NCBI GenBank assembly: GCA_050245915.1 | Contig: JBFWWZ010000025.1 | Location: 1 to 40,183, forward strand | DNA: 40,183 bases | Direction of reading: 5' to 3' | Origin: JBDSKH01 sp050245915 | GTDB taxonomy: Bacteria > Actinomycetota > Actinomycetes > Actinomycetales > Microbacteriaceae | Shown: positions 1 to 7,026 of the stretch, piece after piece | Position numbering within the stretch: position 1 is the first letter of the stretch | How the letters are laid out: every line of letters starts with the position of its first letter | Position numbers and translations under genes: made by a program | The notes under the pieces: generated by a model | Seen by the model: the letters and a program-made list of their open reading frames with translations, nothing else | Told to the model about the DNA's origin: nothing | Database searches by the model: none

Positions 1-1083
1 TACTTCTTCTCGCGGCCGTCCGACCTGTTCCAGGCCATCGGCCGGGCGATCGGCGGAGCGTACTCGGCGCTGTTCCAGGGCGCCGTCTTCAACTGGAAGC
101 GCGACAGCTTCGTCGACCAGATCAAGCCGCTCACCGAGACCCTCACGTTCGCGACCCCGCTCATCGCGGCCGGTCTCGGCGTGGCGCTGGCGTTCCGGGT
201 CGGCATGTTCAACATCGGCGGTCGCGGCCAGATCCTGATCGCGGCGGCCGTCGCCGGCTGGATCAGCTGGTCGTTCGAGCTGCCGTTCTTCCTCCACATG
301 CTGGTGTGCGTGGCGGGCGCCATCGTCGGCGGCGCGCTCTGGGGCGGCATCGCCGGGTTCCTGAAGGCGCGCACCGGCGCCCACGAGGTCATCGTGACGA
401 TCATGCTGAACTACGTCGCGTTCTACCTGGTCGGCTTCCTGCTCCGCACGCCCGGCGCACTGCAGGCACCCGGCTCGAACAACCCGAAGTCGCCGCCCGC
501 GATGGAGTCGGCGATCATGCCGACGCTGTCCGACCTCCTCGGCGTCGGCACCTACCGCCTGCATTTCGGCTTCATCCTGGTGATCCTGGCGACCATCTTC
601 GTCTGGTACATCCTCAACCGGTCGGCCCTCGGGTTCCGGTTCCGCGCGGTCGGGGCGAATCCGAATGCGGCGCGCGTCGCCGGCATCGACGTCAAGAACG
701 TCTACGTGTTCGCGATGCTGATGTCGGGCGGCCTGATCGGCCTCGCCGGCGCATCGCAGGTGCTCGGCACGACGACCTCCGGCTTCTCCGCCGGAGTCGA
801 CGCCGGCATCGGGTTCGACGCCATCACGGTCGCGCTGCTGGGTCGCTCGCGGCCCTGGGGTGTGTTCTTCAGCGGCATCCTGTTCGGTGCGCTGAAGGCG
901 GGCGGGTACACGATGCAGGCGTCGCAGGGCGTGCCGATCGACATCATCCTCGTGGTGCAGTCGGTGATCGTGCTGCTGATCGCGGCACCGCCGCTGGTGC
1001 GTACCGTGTTCCGGCTCCCGACGCCGACCGGCATCCAGCTGCTGCGACGAGCCAGCCGCTCGCCGAAGGTGGTGACCAAGTGA
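1..1083 (+). CDS. Nucleoside ABC transporter permease (NupP-like), 5' truncated
   Basis: Integral membrane subunit of a BmpA-type ABC importer that takes up nucleosides. The frame is already open at base 1, so the true start lies upstream; 360 residues are visible. The visible part has many hydrophobic segments and family landmarks: AFRVGMFNIGGRGQ near residue 63, EVIVTIMLNYVAFYLVG near residue 130, and RAVGANPNAARVAGID in the cytoplasmic loop. Its stop overlaps the GTG start of the second permease, so the two are translationally coupled. The ATPase and the substrate-binding lipoprotein usually precede this gene and would be off the left edge. Cytidine deaminase and thymidine phosphorylase downstream support nucleosides as substrate. 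The family call is firm; exact substrate preference is inferred. Confidence 0.92.
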   Translation, partial: YFFSRPSDLFQAIGRAIGGAYSALFQGAVFNWKRDSFVDQIKPLTETLTFATPLIAAGLGVALAFRVGMFNIGGRGQILIAAAVAGWISWSFELPFFLHMLVCVAGAIVGGALWGGIAGFLKARTGAHEVIVTIMLNYVAFYLVGFLLRTPGALQAPGSNNPKSPPAMESAIMPTLSDLLGVGTYRLHFGFILVILATIFVWYILNRSALGFRFRAVGANPNAARVAGIDVKNVYVFAMLMSGGLIGLAGASQVLGTTTSGFSAGVDAGIGFDAITVALLGRSRPWGVFFSGILFGALKAGGYTMQASQGVPIDIILVVQSVIVLLIAAPPLVRTVFRLPTPTGIQLLRRASRSPKVVTK

Positions 1084-2399
1084 CCCTTCGACACGCGCCT
1101 GACGGCGCTACTCAGGGCAAGCCTGCCGCTGCTGCCGCACCGATCGTCCGCGAGAAGGCGATCCGCCGCGACCTCAAGGCCCCGATCGCGCTCGACGTGT
1201 TCGCCCTCATCACGCTGGTGCTGGCGTTCGTCGCACCGCGCTCCGGTGACAGCACGTTCGTGCTCTCCACCGGCAGCGACACCATCCAGATCCCGCCGCT
1301 CGTCGTGCCCGCCACCGTCGCGGTGACGGTCATCGCCGTGGTGCTCGTCGCCCTGGCGGTGCTCGCGCACCTGTTCTCGGCACGCGGCGCGACCGGCAAG
1401 GTGCCGCTCTGGCTGATCGCCGTGTTCGGTGTGCTGTTCCTGATCGCGTTCCTCGCGTGGGCCGCGGCGGGTCAGCGGTCGATCCCGGTTCCCGGCCTGC
1501 TGGTCGGGGCGCTCGCGCTGAGCACGCCGATCATCTTCGGAGCCCTGGGCGGCGTCATCGGCGAGCGCGCGGGTGTCGTCAACGTCGCGATCGAGGGTCA
1601 GCTGCTGCTCGGCGCCTTCTCCGCCGCGTTCGTCGGCTCGGTCACCGGTTCGGCGATCGTCGGGCTGCTCGCGGCCATGATCGGCAGCGTCTTGCTCTCG
1701 TTCGTGCTGGCCGTGTTCTCGATCCGCTACATCGTGGAACAGGTCATCGTCGGTGTCGTGCTGAACGTGCTGGTGTCGGGGTTGACGAGCTTCCTGTACT
1801 CGAAGGTGCTGACCTCGAACGCCCCGGCGTTCAACTCGACGGAGCGGTTCCCGTCGATCGACATCCCGCTGCTGTCGCAGATCCCGATCATCGGCCCGGT
1901 GTTCTTCCGCCAGACGATCATCGTCTACCTGATGTACGCGGCCGTGTTCCTCGTGTGGTTCGGGCTCTACAAGACCCGCTGGGGCCTGCGCGTCCGTGCC
2001 GTCGGCGAGCACCCCACCGCGGCGGACACCGTCGGCATCAACGTGAACCGCACCCGGTTCTGGACGGTGGCGCTCGCGGGCGCGATCGCCGGTATCGGCG
2101 GCGCGTACTTCACGCTCGACTCGGTCAGCTCGTTCAACAAGGACATGACGAACGGCCTCGGGTTCATCGCCCTGGCCGCCGTCATCTTCGGACGGTGGCA
2201 TCCGCTGCGCGCGACGCTCGCGGCGCTGCTCTTCGGTTTCGCGACCAACCTGCAGAGCGTGCTCGGCATCATCGGCTCGCCGGTGCCGTCGGAGTTCATG
2301 CTGATGCTGCCGTACGTCGTGACGATCTTCGCGGTCGCCGGTCTGGTGGGCACCTCGCGGGCCCCCGCCGCCGACGGGAAGCCGTACATCAAGTCATAG
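1080..2399 (+). CDS. Nucleoside ABC transporter permease (NupQ-like)
   Basis: Second membrane subunit of the same importer, 439 aa. The start is the GTG at 1080, which overlaps the upstream TGA (GTGA); a longer open frame further upstream is only a shadow. The family core begins near residue 150 with GERAGVVNVAIEGQLLLGAF, followed by YIVEQVIVGVVLN and the RAVGEHPTAADTVGINVNR loop. About 130 residues of N-terminal extension, including several extra hydrophobic segments, make it longer than typical NupQ proteins of roughly 310-320 aa. The TAG stop is embedded in the Shine-Dalgarno sequence (AGGAG) of the cytidine deaminase gene. Confidence 0.93.
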   Translation: MTLRHAPDGATQGKPAAAAAPIVREKAIRRDLKAPIALDVFALITLVLAFVAPRSGDSTFVLSTGSDTIQIPPLVVPATVAVTVIAVVLVALAVLAHLFSARGATGKVPLWLIAVFGVLFLIAFLAWAAAGQRSIPVPGLLVGALALSTPIIFGALGGVIGERAGVVNVAIEGQLLLGAFSAAFVGSVTGSAIVGLLAAMIGSVLLSFVLAVFSIRYIVEQVIVGVVLNVLVSGLTSFLYSKVLTSNAPAFNSTERFPSIDIPLLSQIPIIGPVFFRQTIIVYLMYAAVFLVWFGLYKTRWGLRVRAVGEHPTAADTVGINVNRTRFWTVALAGAIAGIGGAYFTLDSVSSFNKDMTNGLGFIALAAVIFGRWHPLRATLAALLFGFATNLQSVLGIIGSPVPSEFMLMLPYVVTIFAVAGLVGTSRAPAADGKPYIKS

Positions 2400-2406
2400 G
2401 AGTCTC

Positions 2407-2811
2407 ATGACCGACATCGACTGGGATGCTCTGCGCGACCGCGCCAAGGAGGCGCTCACCCACGCCTACGTCCCGTACTCGAAGTTCCCGGTGGGGGTCG
2501 CCGCCATCGTCGACGACGGGCGGGTGATCACCGGTGCGAACGTCGAGAACGCGTCGTACGGCCTCACGCTGTGCGCCGAGTGCGCGCTCGTGTCGTCGCT
2601 GCACATGACGGGCGGCGGCAAGCTGGTGGCCTTCACCTGCGTCGACGGGCACGGCAACGCGCTGATGCCGTGCGGGCGCTGCCGGCAGCTGCTGTTCGAG
2701 CACTCGGCCGACGGGATGCTGCTCGAGACCGTGTCGGGCATCAAGACCATCGACGAGGTCATCCCCGACGCGTTCGGACCCCGCACGCTGGAGGAGTACC
2801 GCAATGGTTGA
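2407..2811 (+). CDS. cdd: Cytidine deaminase
   Basis: Cytosolic zinc enzyme converting cytidine and deoxycytidine to uridine and deoxyuridine. At 134 aa it matches the short homotetrameric class. The zinc site is visible: C56-A-E58 (E58 the proton shuttle) and PCGRC with C89 and C92. The substrate-binding segment GANVENASYGLTLCAE is intact. AGGAG at 2399-2403 precedes the ATG by 3 nt, a rather short gap. The gene overlaps the thymidine phosphorylase start by 8 nt. Together with the importer and DeoA it forms a pyrimidine nucleoside salvage operon: uptake, deamination, phosphorolysis. Confidence 0.97.
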   Translation: MTDIDWDALRDRAKEALTHAYVPYSKFPVGVAAIVDDGRVITGANVENASYGLTLCAECALVSSLHMTGGGKLVAFTCVDGHGNALMPCGRCRQLLFEHSADGMLLETVSGIKTIDEVIPDAFGPRTLEEYRNG

Positions 2812-4096
2812 GGCGTTCGACGTCGTCGATCTGATCCACACCAAGCGCGACGGGGGCACGCTGTCCACCGATCAGATCTCGTGGCTCATCGATGCGTACA
2901 CCCGCGGCTACGTCGGCGACGAGCAGATGGCCGCGATGACGATGGCGATCTTCATCCGCGGGATGCAGCGCGACGAGATCCGCGACCTGACCATGGCGAT
3001 GATCGCGTCGGGGGAGCGGCTCGATTTTTCGGGCCTGTCGAAGAAGACCACCGACAAGCACTCCACGGGCGGGGTCGGCGACAAGATCACGCTGCCTCTC
3101 GCGCCGCTGGTCGCCTCGTTCGGCGTGGCCGTGCCGCAGTTGTCGGGGCGCGGCCTCGGCCACACGGGCGGCACGCTCGACAAGCTCGAGTCGATCCCCG
3201 GCTGGCGCGCGAAGCTCAGCAACGACGAGTTCATGGCTCAGCTGGATGCCGTGGGTGCGGTGATCTGCGCGGCGGGCTCGGGTCTCGCCCCCGCCGACGG
3301 CAAGCTCTACGCCCTGCGCGACATCACCGGCACGGTGGAGGCGATCCCGCTCATCGCGTCGTCGATCATGAGCAAGAAGATCGCGGAGGGCACCGCCGCA
3401 CTGGTGCTGGACGTGAAGTTCGGCTCGGGCGCGTTCATGCAGGACCCGGCGCGCTCGCGCGAGCTGGCGGAGACGATGGTCGCCCTCGGCAACGACGCGG
3501 GCGTCGCGACGCGGGCGCTGCTCACCAACATGAACGTGCCGCTCGGGCTGGCGATCGGCAACGCGAACGAGGTGCGGGAGTCGGTGGAGGTGCTCGCCGG
3601 CGGCGGTCCGGCCGATGTGGTCGAGCTGACGCTCGCGCTGGCGCGCGAGATGCTCGACCTCGCCGGGATGCCGGATGCGGATGTCGCGGGCGCCCTGAAG
3701 AGCGGGCAGGCGATGGACACCTGGCGTGCGATGATCTCGGCGCAGGGGGGTGATCCCGACGCGGCGCTGCCCAGCCCCCGCGAGACGCAGGTCGTCTCGG
3801 CGGAGCGGGACGGCATCCTGGTGAAGCAGGAGGCGCTGCCGTTCGGCATCGCCGCCTGGCGCCTGGGTGCCGGACGAGCCCGCAAAGAGGACCCGGTGCA
3901 GCACTCGGCCGGGATCGACCTGCACGTGAAGCCGGGTCAGGCCGTGAAGAAGGGCGACCCGCTGTTCACGATGGGCACGGACGAGCCGGCGCGCTTCGCG
4001 CGCGCGCTCGAGGCGCTCGAGGGTGCGTACGAGATCGGGGACGAGGGCGCGCCTGTTCAGGATGGCGGGGCGCTGATCCAGGGCCGCATCGGCTGA
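2804..4096 (+). CDS. deoA: Thymidine / pyrimidine-nucleoside phosphorylase
   Basis: Catalyses phosphorolysis of thymidine, deoxyuridine or uridine to the free base and (deoxy)ribose-1-phosphate. It is 430 aa, the usual length. The N-terminal alpha domain is followed by the phosphate-binding KHSTGGVGDKITLPLAPL near residue 83 and the family signature SGRGLGHTGGTLDKLE near residue 113. The C-terminal alpha/beta domain contains AAWRLGAGRARKEDPVQ. ATG 2804 overlaps the end of cdd by 8 nt. The pentose-1-phosphate produced could be processed by the phosphosugar mutase encoded at 8881-10569. Sequence alone does not settle whether the enzyme prefers thymidine or also takes uridine. Confidence 0.95.
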   Translation: MVEAFDVVDLIHTKRDGGTLSTDQISWLIDAYTRGYVGDEQMAAMTMAIFIRGMQRDEIRDLTMAMIASGERLDFSGLSKKTTDKHSTGGVGDKITLPLAPLVASFGVAVPQLSGRGLGHTGGTLDKLESIPGWRAKLSNDEFMAQLDAVGAVICAAGSGLAPADGKLYALRDITGTVEAIPLIASSIMSKKIAEGTAALVLDVKFGSGAFMQDPARSRELAETMVALGNDAGVATRALLTNMNVPLGLAIGNANEVRESVEVLAGGGPADVVELTLALAREMLDLAGMPDADVAGALKSGQAMDTWRAMISAQGGDPDAALPSPRETQVVSAERDGILVKQEALPFGIAAWRLGAGRARKEDPVQHSAGIDLHVKPGQAVKKGDPLFTMGTDEPARFARALEALEGAYEIGDEGAPVQDGGALIQGRIG

Positions 4097-4121
4097 GCGG
4101 CTCGCGAAGCAGACCTCTCCG

Positions 4122-4160
4122 CTGGTTGAGTAGCCCGCGAAGCGGGCGTGTCGAAACCTA
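4122..4160. repeat. Palindromic repeat between convergent deoA and nucleoside hydrolase
   Basis: Imperfect palindrome: CTGGTTGAGTA, then GCCCGC-GAA-GCGGGC (a perfect 6-bp stem with a GAA loop), then GTGTCGAAACCTA. The outer GGTT and AACC also pair. The right end contributes the TAG stop of the minus-strand nucleoside hydrolase. From memory, hairpins of this GGTTGAG...TCGAAACC type occur as dispersed intergenic repeats in Microbacteriaceae; that is recollection, not a search. The position between convergent genes fits a bidirectional terminator or REP-like role. Confidence 0.7.
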
Positions 4161-5102
4161 GCCCGGTTCCCCGATCCGCTCCAGCGCGTCGACGACGAGC
4201 GCCCAGAAACGGGCGTGATCCAGGTCGAACGCGACCTGCGTGGTGACATCGTCGCCGGCGGGCTCGCGCAGGTCGACGACGGTCATGCCGAGGGTGAGCC
4301 CGCCGGACAGCTCGATGTCGATCGGCGCGCGCACCGTGCGCATCAGGGTCGGGTCGATCACATAGGCGACGGCGCACGGGTCGTGCACGGGCGGGTAGTC
4401 GAAGCCCTGCGCGTCTTCGTAGCTCTGCTGGAAGAACACCATCAGCTCGTCGACGAACTTCGAGGGACCCGTGCCGACGGCGTTGATGGCCGCGCGGACC
4501 TCCGGCGTCGCGAGCGCCTGGTGGGTGAGGTCGAGGCCGACCATCGTGACGAGCCACGGCTCGTTGAACACGATCGCCGCCGCCTCGGGGTCGATGACGA
4601 TGTTGAACTCGGCGACCGCGCTCCAGTTGCCGACGTGGGCGCCGCCGCCCATCAGCACCACCTCGCGCACCCGACCGACGATCGCCGGTTCGAGCCGCGC
4701 GGCGAGGGCGAGGTTGGTGAGGGCGCCGGTGGCGACCAGGGTGATCTCCCCGGGCTCGGAGGCCATGACCGTGTCGACGAGGAACTGCGCGGCGGGGCGC
4801 GGGTCCAGCTCGATGTCGGGTTCGGGGAGGACGGGGCCGTCGAGACCCGACTCGCCGTGGATGCTCTCCGCGGTCTCCACCTGCCGCACCAGGGGGCGGG
4901 CCGACCCACGGGCGAACGGCACCCCGGTGATCCCCGCGACCCGTGCGACGGAGAGCGCGTTGCGTGTCACCTTGTCGATGGTCTGGTTGCCCATCACGGT
5001 GGTGACGCCGACGAGGTCGATCTCGGGGTTGCCGTAGGCGAGCAGCAGGGCGACCGCGTCATCGTGGCCGGGGTCGCAGTCGAGGATGATCTTGCGGGGC
5101 AT
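4158..5102 (-). CDS. Inosine-uridine-type nucleoside N-ribohydrolase
   Basis: Hydrolyses ribonucleosides to free base and ribose in the cytosol. It is 314 aa, normal for the IunH/RihA family. The Ca-binding signature ILDCDPGHDDAVALLLA starts near residue 6. Other landmarks are ATGALTNLALAAR, VLMGGGAHVGNWSAVAEFNI and PVHDPCAVAYVIDP. ATG 5102 is chosen because the family starts at PRKIILDCDPG and a TAGAGT hexamer lies 7 nt upstream, consistent with a leaderless mRNA. An in-frame extension upstream runs through the putative operator and is rejected. It is divergent from the SAHH-IclR-adenosine deaminase operon and shares a 63-bp control region with it. Substrate range (inosine, uridine, adenosine) is not resolvable. 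Confidence 0.93.
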   Translation of the reverse strand: MPRKIILDCDPGHDDAVALLLAYGNPEIDLVGVTTVMGNQTIDKVTRNALSVARVAGITGVPFARGSARPLVRQVETAESIHGESGLDGPVLPEPDIELDPRPAAQFLVDTVMASEPGEITLVATGALTNLALAARLEPAIVGRVREVVLMGGGAHVGNWSAVAEFNIVIDPEAAAIVFNEPWLVTMVGLDLTHQALATPEVRAAINAVGTGPSKFVDELMVFFQQSYEDAQGFDYPPVHDPCAVAYVIDPTLMRTVRAPIDIELSGGLTLGMTVVDLREPAGDDVTTQVAFDLDHARFWALVVDALERIGEPG

Positions 5103-5109
5103 GGCGTTC

Positions 5110-5115
5110 ACTCTA
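5110..5115 (-). promoter_or_regulatory. -10 box of the nucleoside hydrolase gene (leaderless)
   Basis: TAGAGT on the minus strand ends 7 nt before ATG 5102, placing the expected transcription start at or next to the start codon. No Shine-Dalgarno is present. The left half of the AT-rich palindrome (5122-5135) lies just upstream, in the -35/-10 spacer region. Confidence 0.6.
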
Positions 5116-5121
5116 CAGCGA

Positions 5122-5154
5122 TTCGCATATATGAAAAGCACCTTCATATGTGAA
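5122..5154. promoter_or_regulatory. Candidate IclR-family operator: paired AT-rich palindromes
   Basis: Two related near-palindromes, TTCGCATATATGAA (5122-5135) and TTCATATGTGAA (5143-5154), are arranged as inverted copies with centres 20 bp apart, about two helical turns. They stand out as AT-rich in a GC-rich window. They sit between the -10 boxes of the divergent nucleoside hydrolase (5110-5115) and SAHH (5154-5159) genes. An IclR-type regulator is the second gene of the rightward operon, so autoregulation plus control of the hydrolase is the natural inference. Length and symmetry fit IclR-family operators in general. Confidence 0.6.
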
Positions 5155-5159
5155 ATAGT
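5154..5159 (+). promoter_or_regulatory. -10 box of the SAHH operon (leaderless)
   Basis: AATAGT ends 6 nt before ATG 5166. It overlaps by one base the right palindrome of the proposed operator, so a bound repressor would block polymerase. The GTG at 5160 lies between the -10 and the ATG and is therefore unlikely to be transcribed as a start codon. Confidence 0.5.
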
Positions 5160-5165
5160 GTGCGC

Positions 5166-6341
5166 ATGACCGATCTCGCTGCCCGTGGCGCCGCCCGCGT
5201 CGACTGGATCCGCTCCCGCATGCCCCTCCTCGCGCGGACGCGTGCCGACTTCGCCGCCTCCCGGCCCTTCTCGGGCCGCCGCATCGGGATGTCGCTGCAC
5301 CTCGAGCCGAAGACCGCCGTCCTGCTCGAGACCCTGCAGGCCGGCGGGGCCGAGATCGTGGCCACCGGCAACCACGGTTCCACCCAGGATGACATCGTCG
5401 CCCACCTGCGCTCCACCGGCATGACGGTGTTCGGCAGCCGCGACGACACGCTCGACCAGCACCACGCGAGCGTCGCCGCTGTGCTGGATGCCGCCCCCGA
5501 CATCCTGCTCGACAACGGCGCCGACCTGGCCGCCGGCGTCGTCGCCCGCGGCGCCGCATCGTCGCTGATCGGCGGCACCGAGGAGACCACCTCGGGCGGC
5601 GACCGGCTGCGCGGCGAGCTGGCCGGTCAGGTGCCGTTCCCGGTGATCGTCATCAACGACTCGCTGCTGAAGGCGATCGGCGAGAACAAGCACGCCGTCG
5701 GCCAGTCCGTCGTGGAGAGCTTCATGCGCATCACCAACCTGATGGTGCCCGGCCGCCGGTTCGTGGTCGCGGGATACGGCTGGTGCGGCCGCGGGGTCGC
5801 CCACTACCTGCGTCAGCTGGGCGGCAAGGTCGCCGTGGTCGAGGTCGATGAGCTGAAGGCATTCGAGGCGGCGCTCGACGGATTCCGGGTCGCCGCGATC
5901 GACGACCTCGCCGGGTGGGGCGAGGTGTTCATCACCGCGACCGGGCACCCCGACATCCTGACCGCCCCGTTCTTCGACGCCGTCGCCGACGGCGCCGTGC
6001 TGGCGAACTGCGGGCACTTCCCGTGGGAGATCGACGTGCCCGCGCTGAAGGCGGGGGCGACCACCGTCACCCGTCTCGACGACGCGATCGAGCGGATCGA
6101 CCTGCCGGGCGGCCGTCACGTGATCCTGCTCGCCGAGGGCCGCATGATGAACCTGGCCGGGCGGGAGCCGAAAGGCAATTCGCTCGAATCGATGGACCTC
6201 GGGTTCCTGCTGCAGTGCCTGTCGCTCGAGCGGGTGGCCCTGGATGCTGCGGGGCTCCGGGCGGGCGCGCAGCCGGTCCCCGACGACATCGATCGCGACA
6301 TCGCACGCCGGATGCTCGCCGCGATGGGTGCGGATCGCTGA
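5166..6341 (+). CDS. S-adenosylhomocysteine hydrolase-like protein, short type
   Basis: NAD-dependent enzyme family that cleaves S-adenosylhomocysteine to adenosine and homocysteine. It is 391 aa, shorter than the 470-490 aa common in actinobacterial AhcY. It carries GYGWCGRG (residues 203-210) at the NAD site instead of GYGDVGKG; from memory, W at this site occurs in archaeal and Thermotoga-type enzymes. Other active-site segments are present: STQDD (72-76), GGTEETTSGG, INDSLLKAIGEN, NCGHFPWEID, and GRHVILLAEGRMMNLA. The C-terminal KPDxYRY dimer tail of classical enzymes is absent. It heads an operon with an IclR regulator and adenosine deaminase, so a salvage role, possibly on a related thioether nucleoside, is plausible. 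Confidence 0.85.
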   Translation: MTDLAARGAARVDWIRSRMPLLARTRADFAASRPFSGRRIGMSLHLEPKTAVLLETLQAGGAEIVATGNHGSTQDDIVAHLRSTGMTVFGSRDDTLDQHHASVAAVLDAAPDILLDNGADLAAGVVARGAASSLIGGTEETTSGGDRLRGELAGQVPFPVIVINDSLLKAIGENKHAVGQSVVESFMRITNLMVPGRRFVVAGYGWCGRGVAHYLRQLGGKVAVVEVDELKAFEAALDGFRVAAIDDLAGWGEVFITATGHPDILTAPFFDAVADGAVLANCGHFPWEIDVPALKAGATTVTRLDDAIERIDLPGGRHVILLAEGRMMNLAGREPKGNSLESMDLGFLLQCLSLERVALDAAGLRAGAQPVPDDIDRDIARRMLAAMGADR

Positions 6342-6342
6342 C

Positions 6343-7017
6343 GTGGAGCCGACGCGCCAGGCGCGACCGGCCTATGCGGTCCCCGCGCTCGACAAGGCAT
6401 TCGACGTGCTCGACCTCCTGGGCTCGCGCAGCGACGGCATGAGCCAGACCGAGATCGCGGAGGCCACGGGCTGGACGGTGTCCCAGCTGTTCCGGGTGCT
6501 CACGACGCTGGAGAACCGCGGCTGGCTGCTGCGCGACGGCAACCAGTACTCGTTCTCGATGGCGGCGTTCGACCTGGCGCACCGGCATCCTCCCCTGCGC
6601 GGACTGCTCGAGGCGGCGACCCCGTCGATGCGCGAGCTCTCGCGGCGGGTGTCGCAGTCGTGCAACCTCAGCGTGCTCGACATGGGGTCGGTGCGGGTGA
6701 TCGGGCAGGTGGAGAGCCCGGCGGACTTCGGCTACCGGGTGCGCGTCGGGGCGCTGTTCCCGCTCGAGAGCGCCACGGGAACCGCGCTCAGCACCGGCGA
6801 GGCGGTGCGGCGGGACGACCCGCAGCAGCCGGGGATCACCGATCTCGCCGTGCCCGTGCTGGCCGCCGACGGTTCCGCGCGCGCCGCACTCACCGTGCCC
6901 TACGTCGCCACCAGCTTCAGCGTCATCGCGCCGGAGGAGGTGCTCGCGCACGCGCGCGCGGCTGCCCAGGCGATCTCGGAGCGTATCCGGGGCAGTTCCC
7001 AGCAGCCCGCACGATAA
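6343..7017 (+). CDS. IclR-family transcriptional regulator with shortened effector domain
   Basis: DNA-binding regulator, 224 aa from GTG 6343, which lies one base after the SAHH stop. A helix-turn-helix occupies roughly residues 33-65 (SQTEIAEATGWTVSQLFRVL), followed by the wing ENRGWLLRDGNQYSFS. The ligand-binding domain is recognisable (VGALFPLESATGTALSTGEA, then ITDLAVPVLAADGSARAALTV, VIAPEEVLAHAR). About 25-30 residues usually found between the GTALSTG helix and the AVPV strand are missing, so it is shorter than the usual 250 aa or so. Context suggests it senses a purine or nucleoside metabolite and acts at 5122-5154. Its TAA stop forms the first three bases of the adenosine deaminase -10 box. 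Confidence 0.88.
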   Translation: MEPTRQARPAYAVPALDKAFDVLDLLGSRSDGMSQTEIAEATGWTVSQLFRVLTTLENRGWLLRDGNQYSFSMAAFDLAHRHPPLRGLLEAATPSMRELSRRVSQSCNLSVLDMGSVRVIGQVESPADFGYRVRVGALFPLESATGTALSTGEAVRRDDPQQPGITDLAVPVLAADGSARAALTVPYVATSFSVIAPEEVLAHARAAAQAISERIRGSSQQPAR

Positions 7018-7020
7018 GTT
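7015..7020 (+). promoter_or_regulatory. -10 box of add, starting with the iclR stop codon
   Basis: TAAGTT begins with the TAA stop of the IclR gene and ends 6 nt before ATG 7027. There is no Shine-Dalgarno before the ATG, so a leaderless internal transcript for add-EIIA-EIIB is likely. Confidence 0.55.
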
Positions 7021-7026
7021 GGCGTC

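Noticed and set aside
702..2201. Long minus-strand open frame (about 499 codons) across both permease genes
   Set aside because: Arg/Asp/Glu/His-rich translation without any family motif, typical of an antisense shadow in high-GC DNA. The plus-strand permeases fully explain the region.
5160..5165. GTG 5160 as alternative SAHH start
   Set aside because: It lies between the proposed -10 (5154-5159) and ATG 5166. It would add only two residues, and the ATG has the usual 6-nt distance from the -10.
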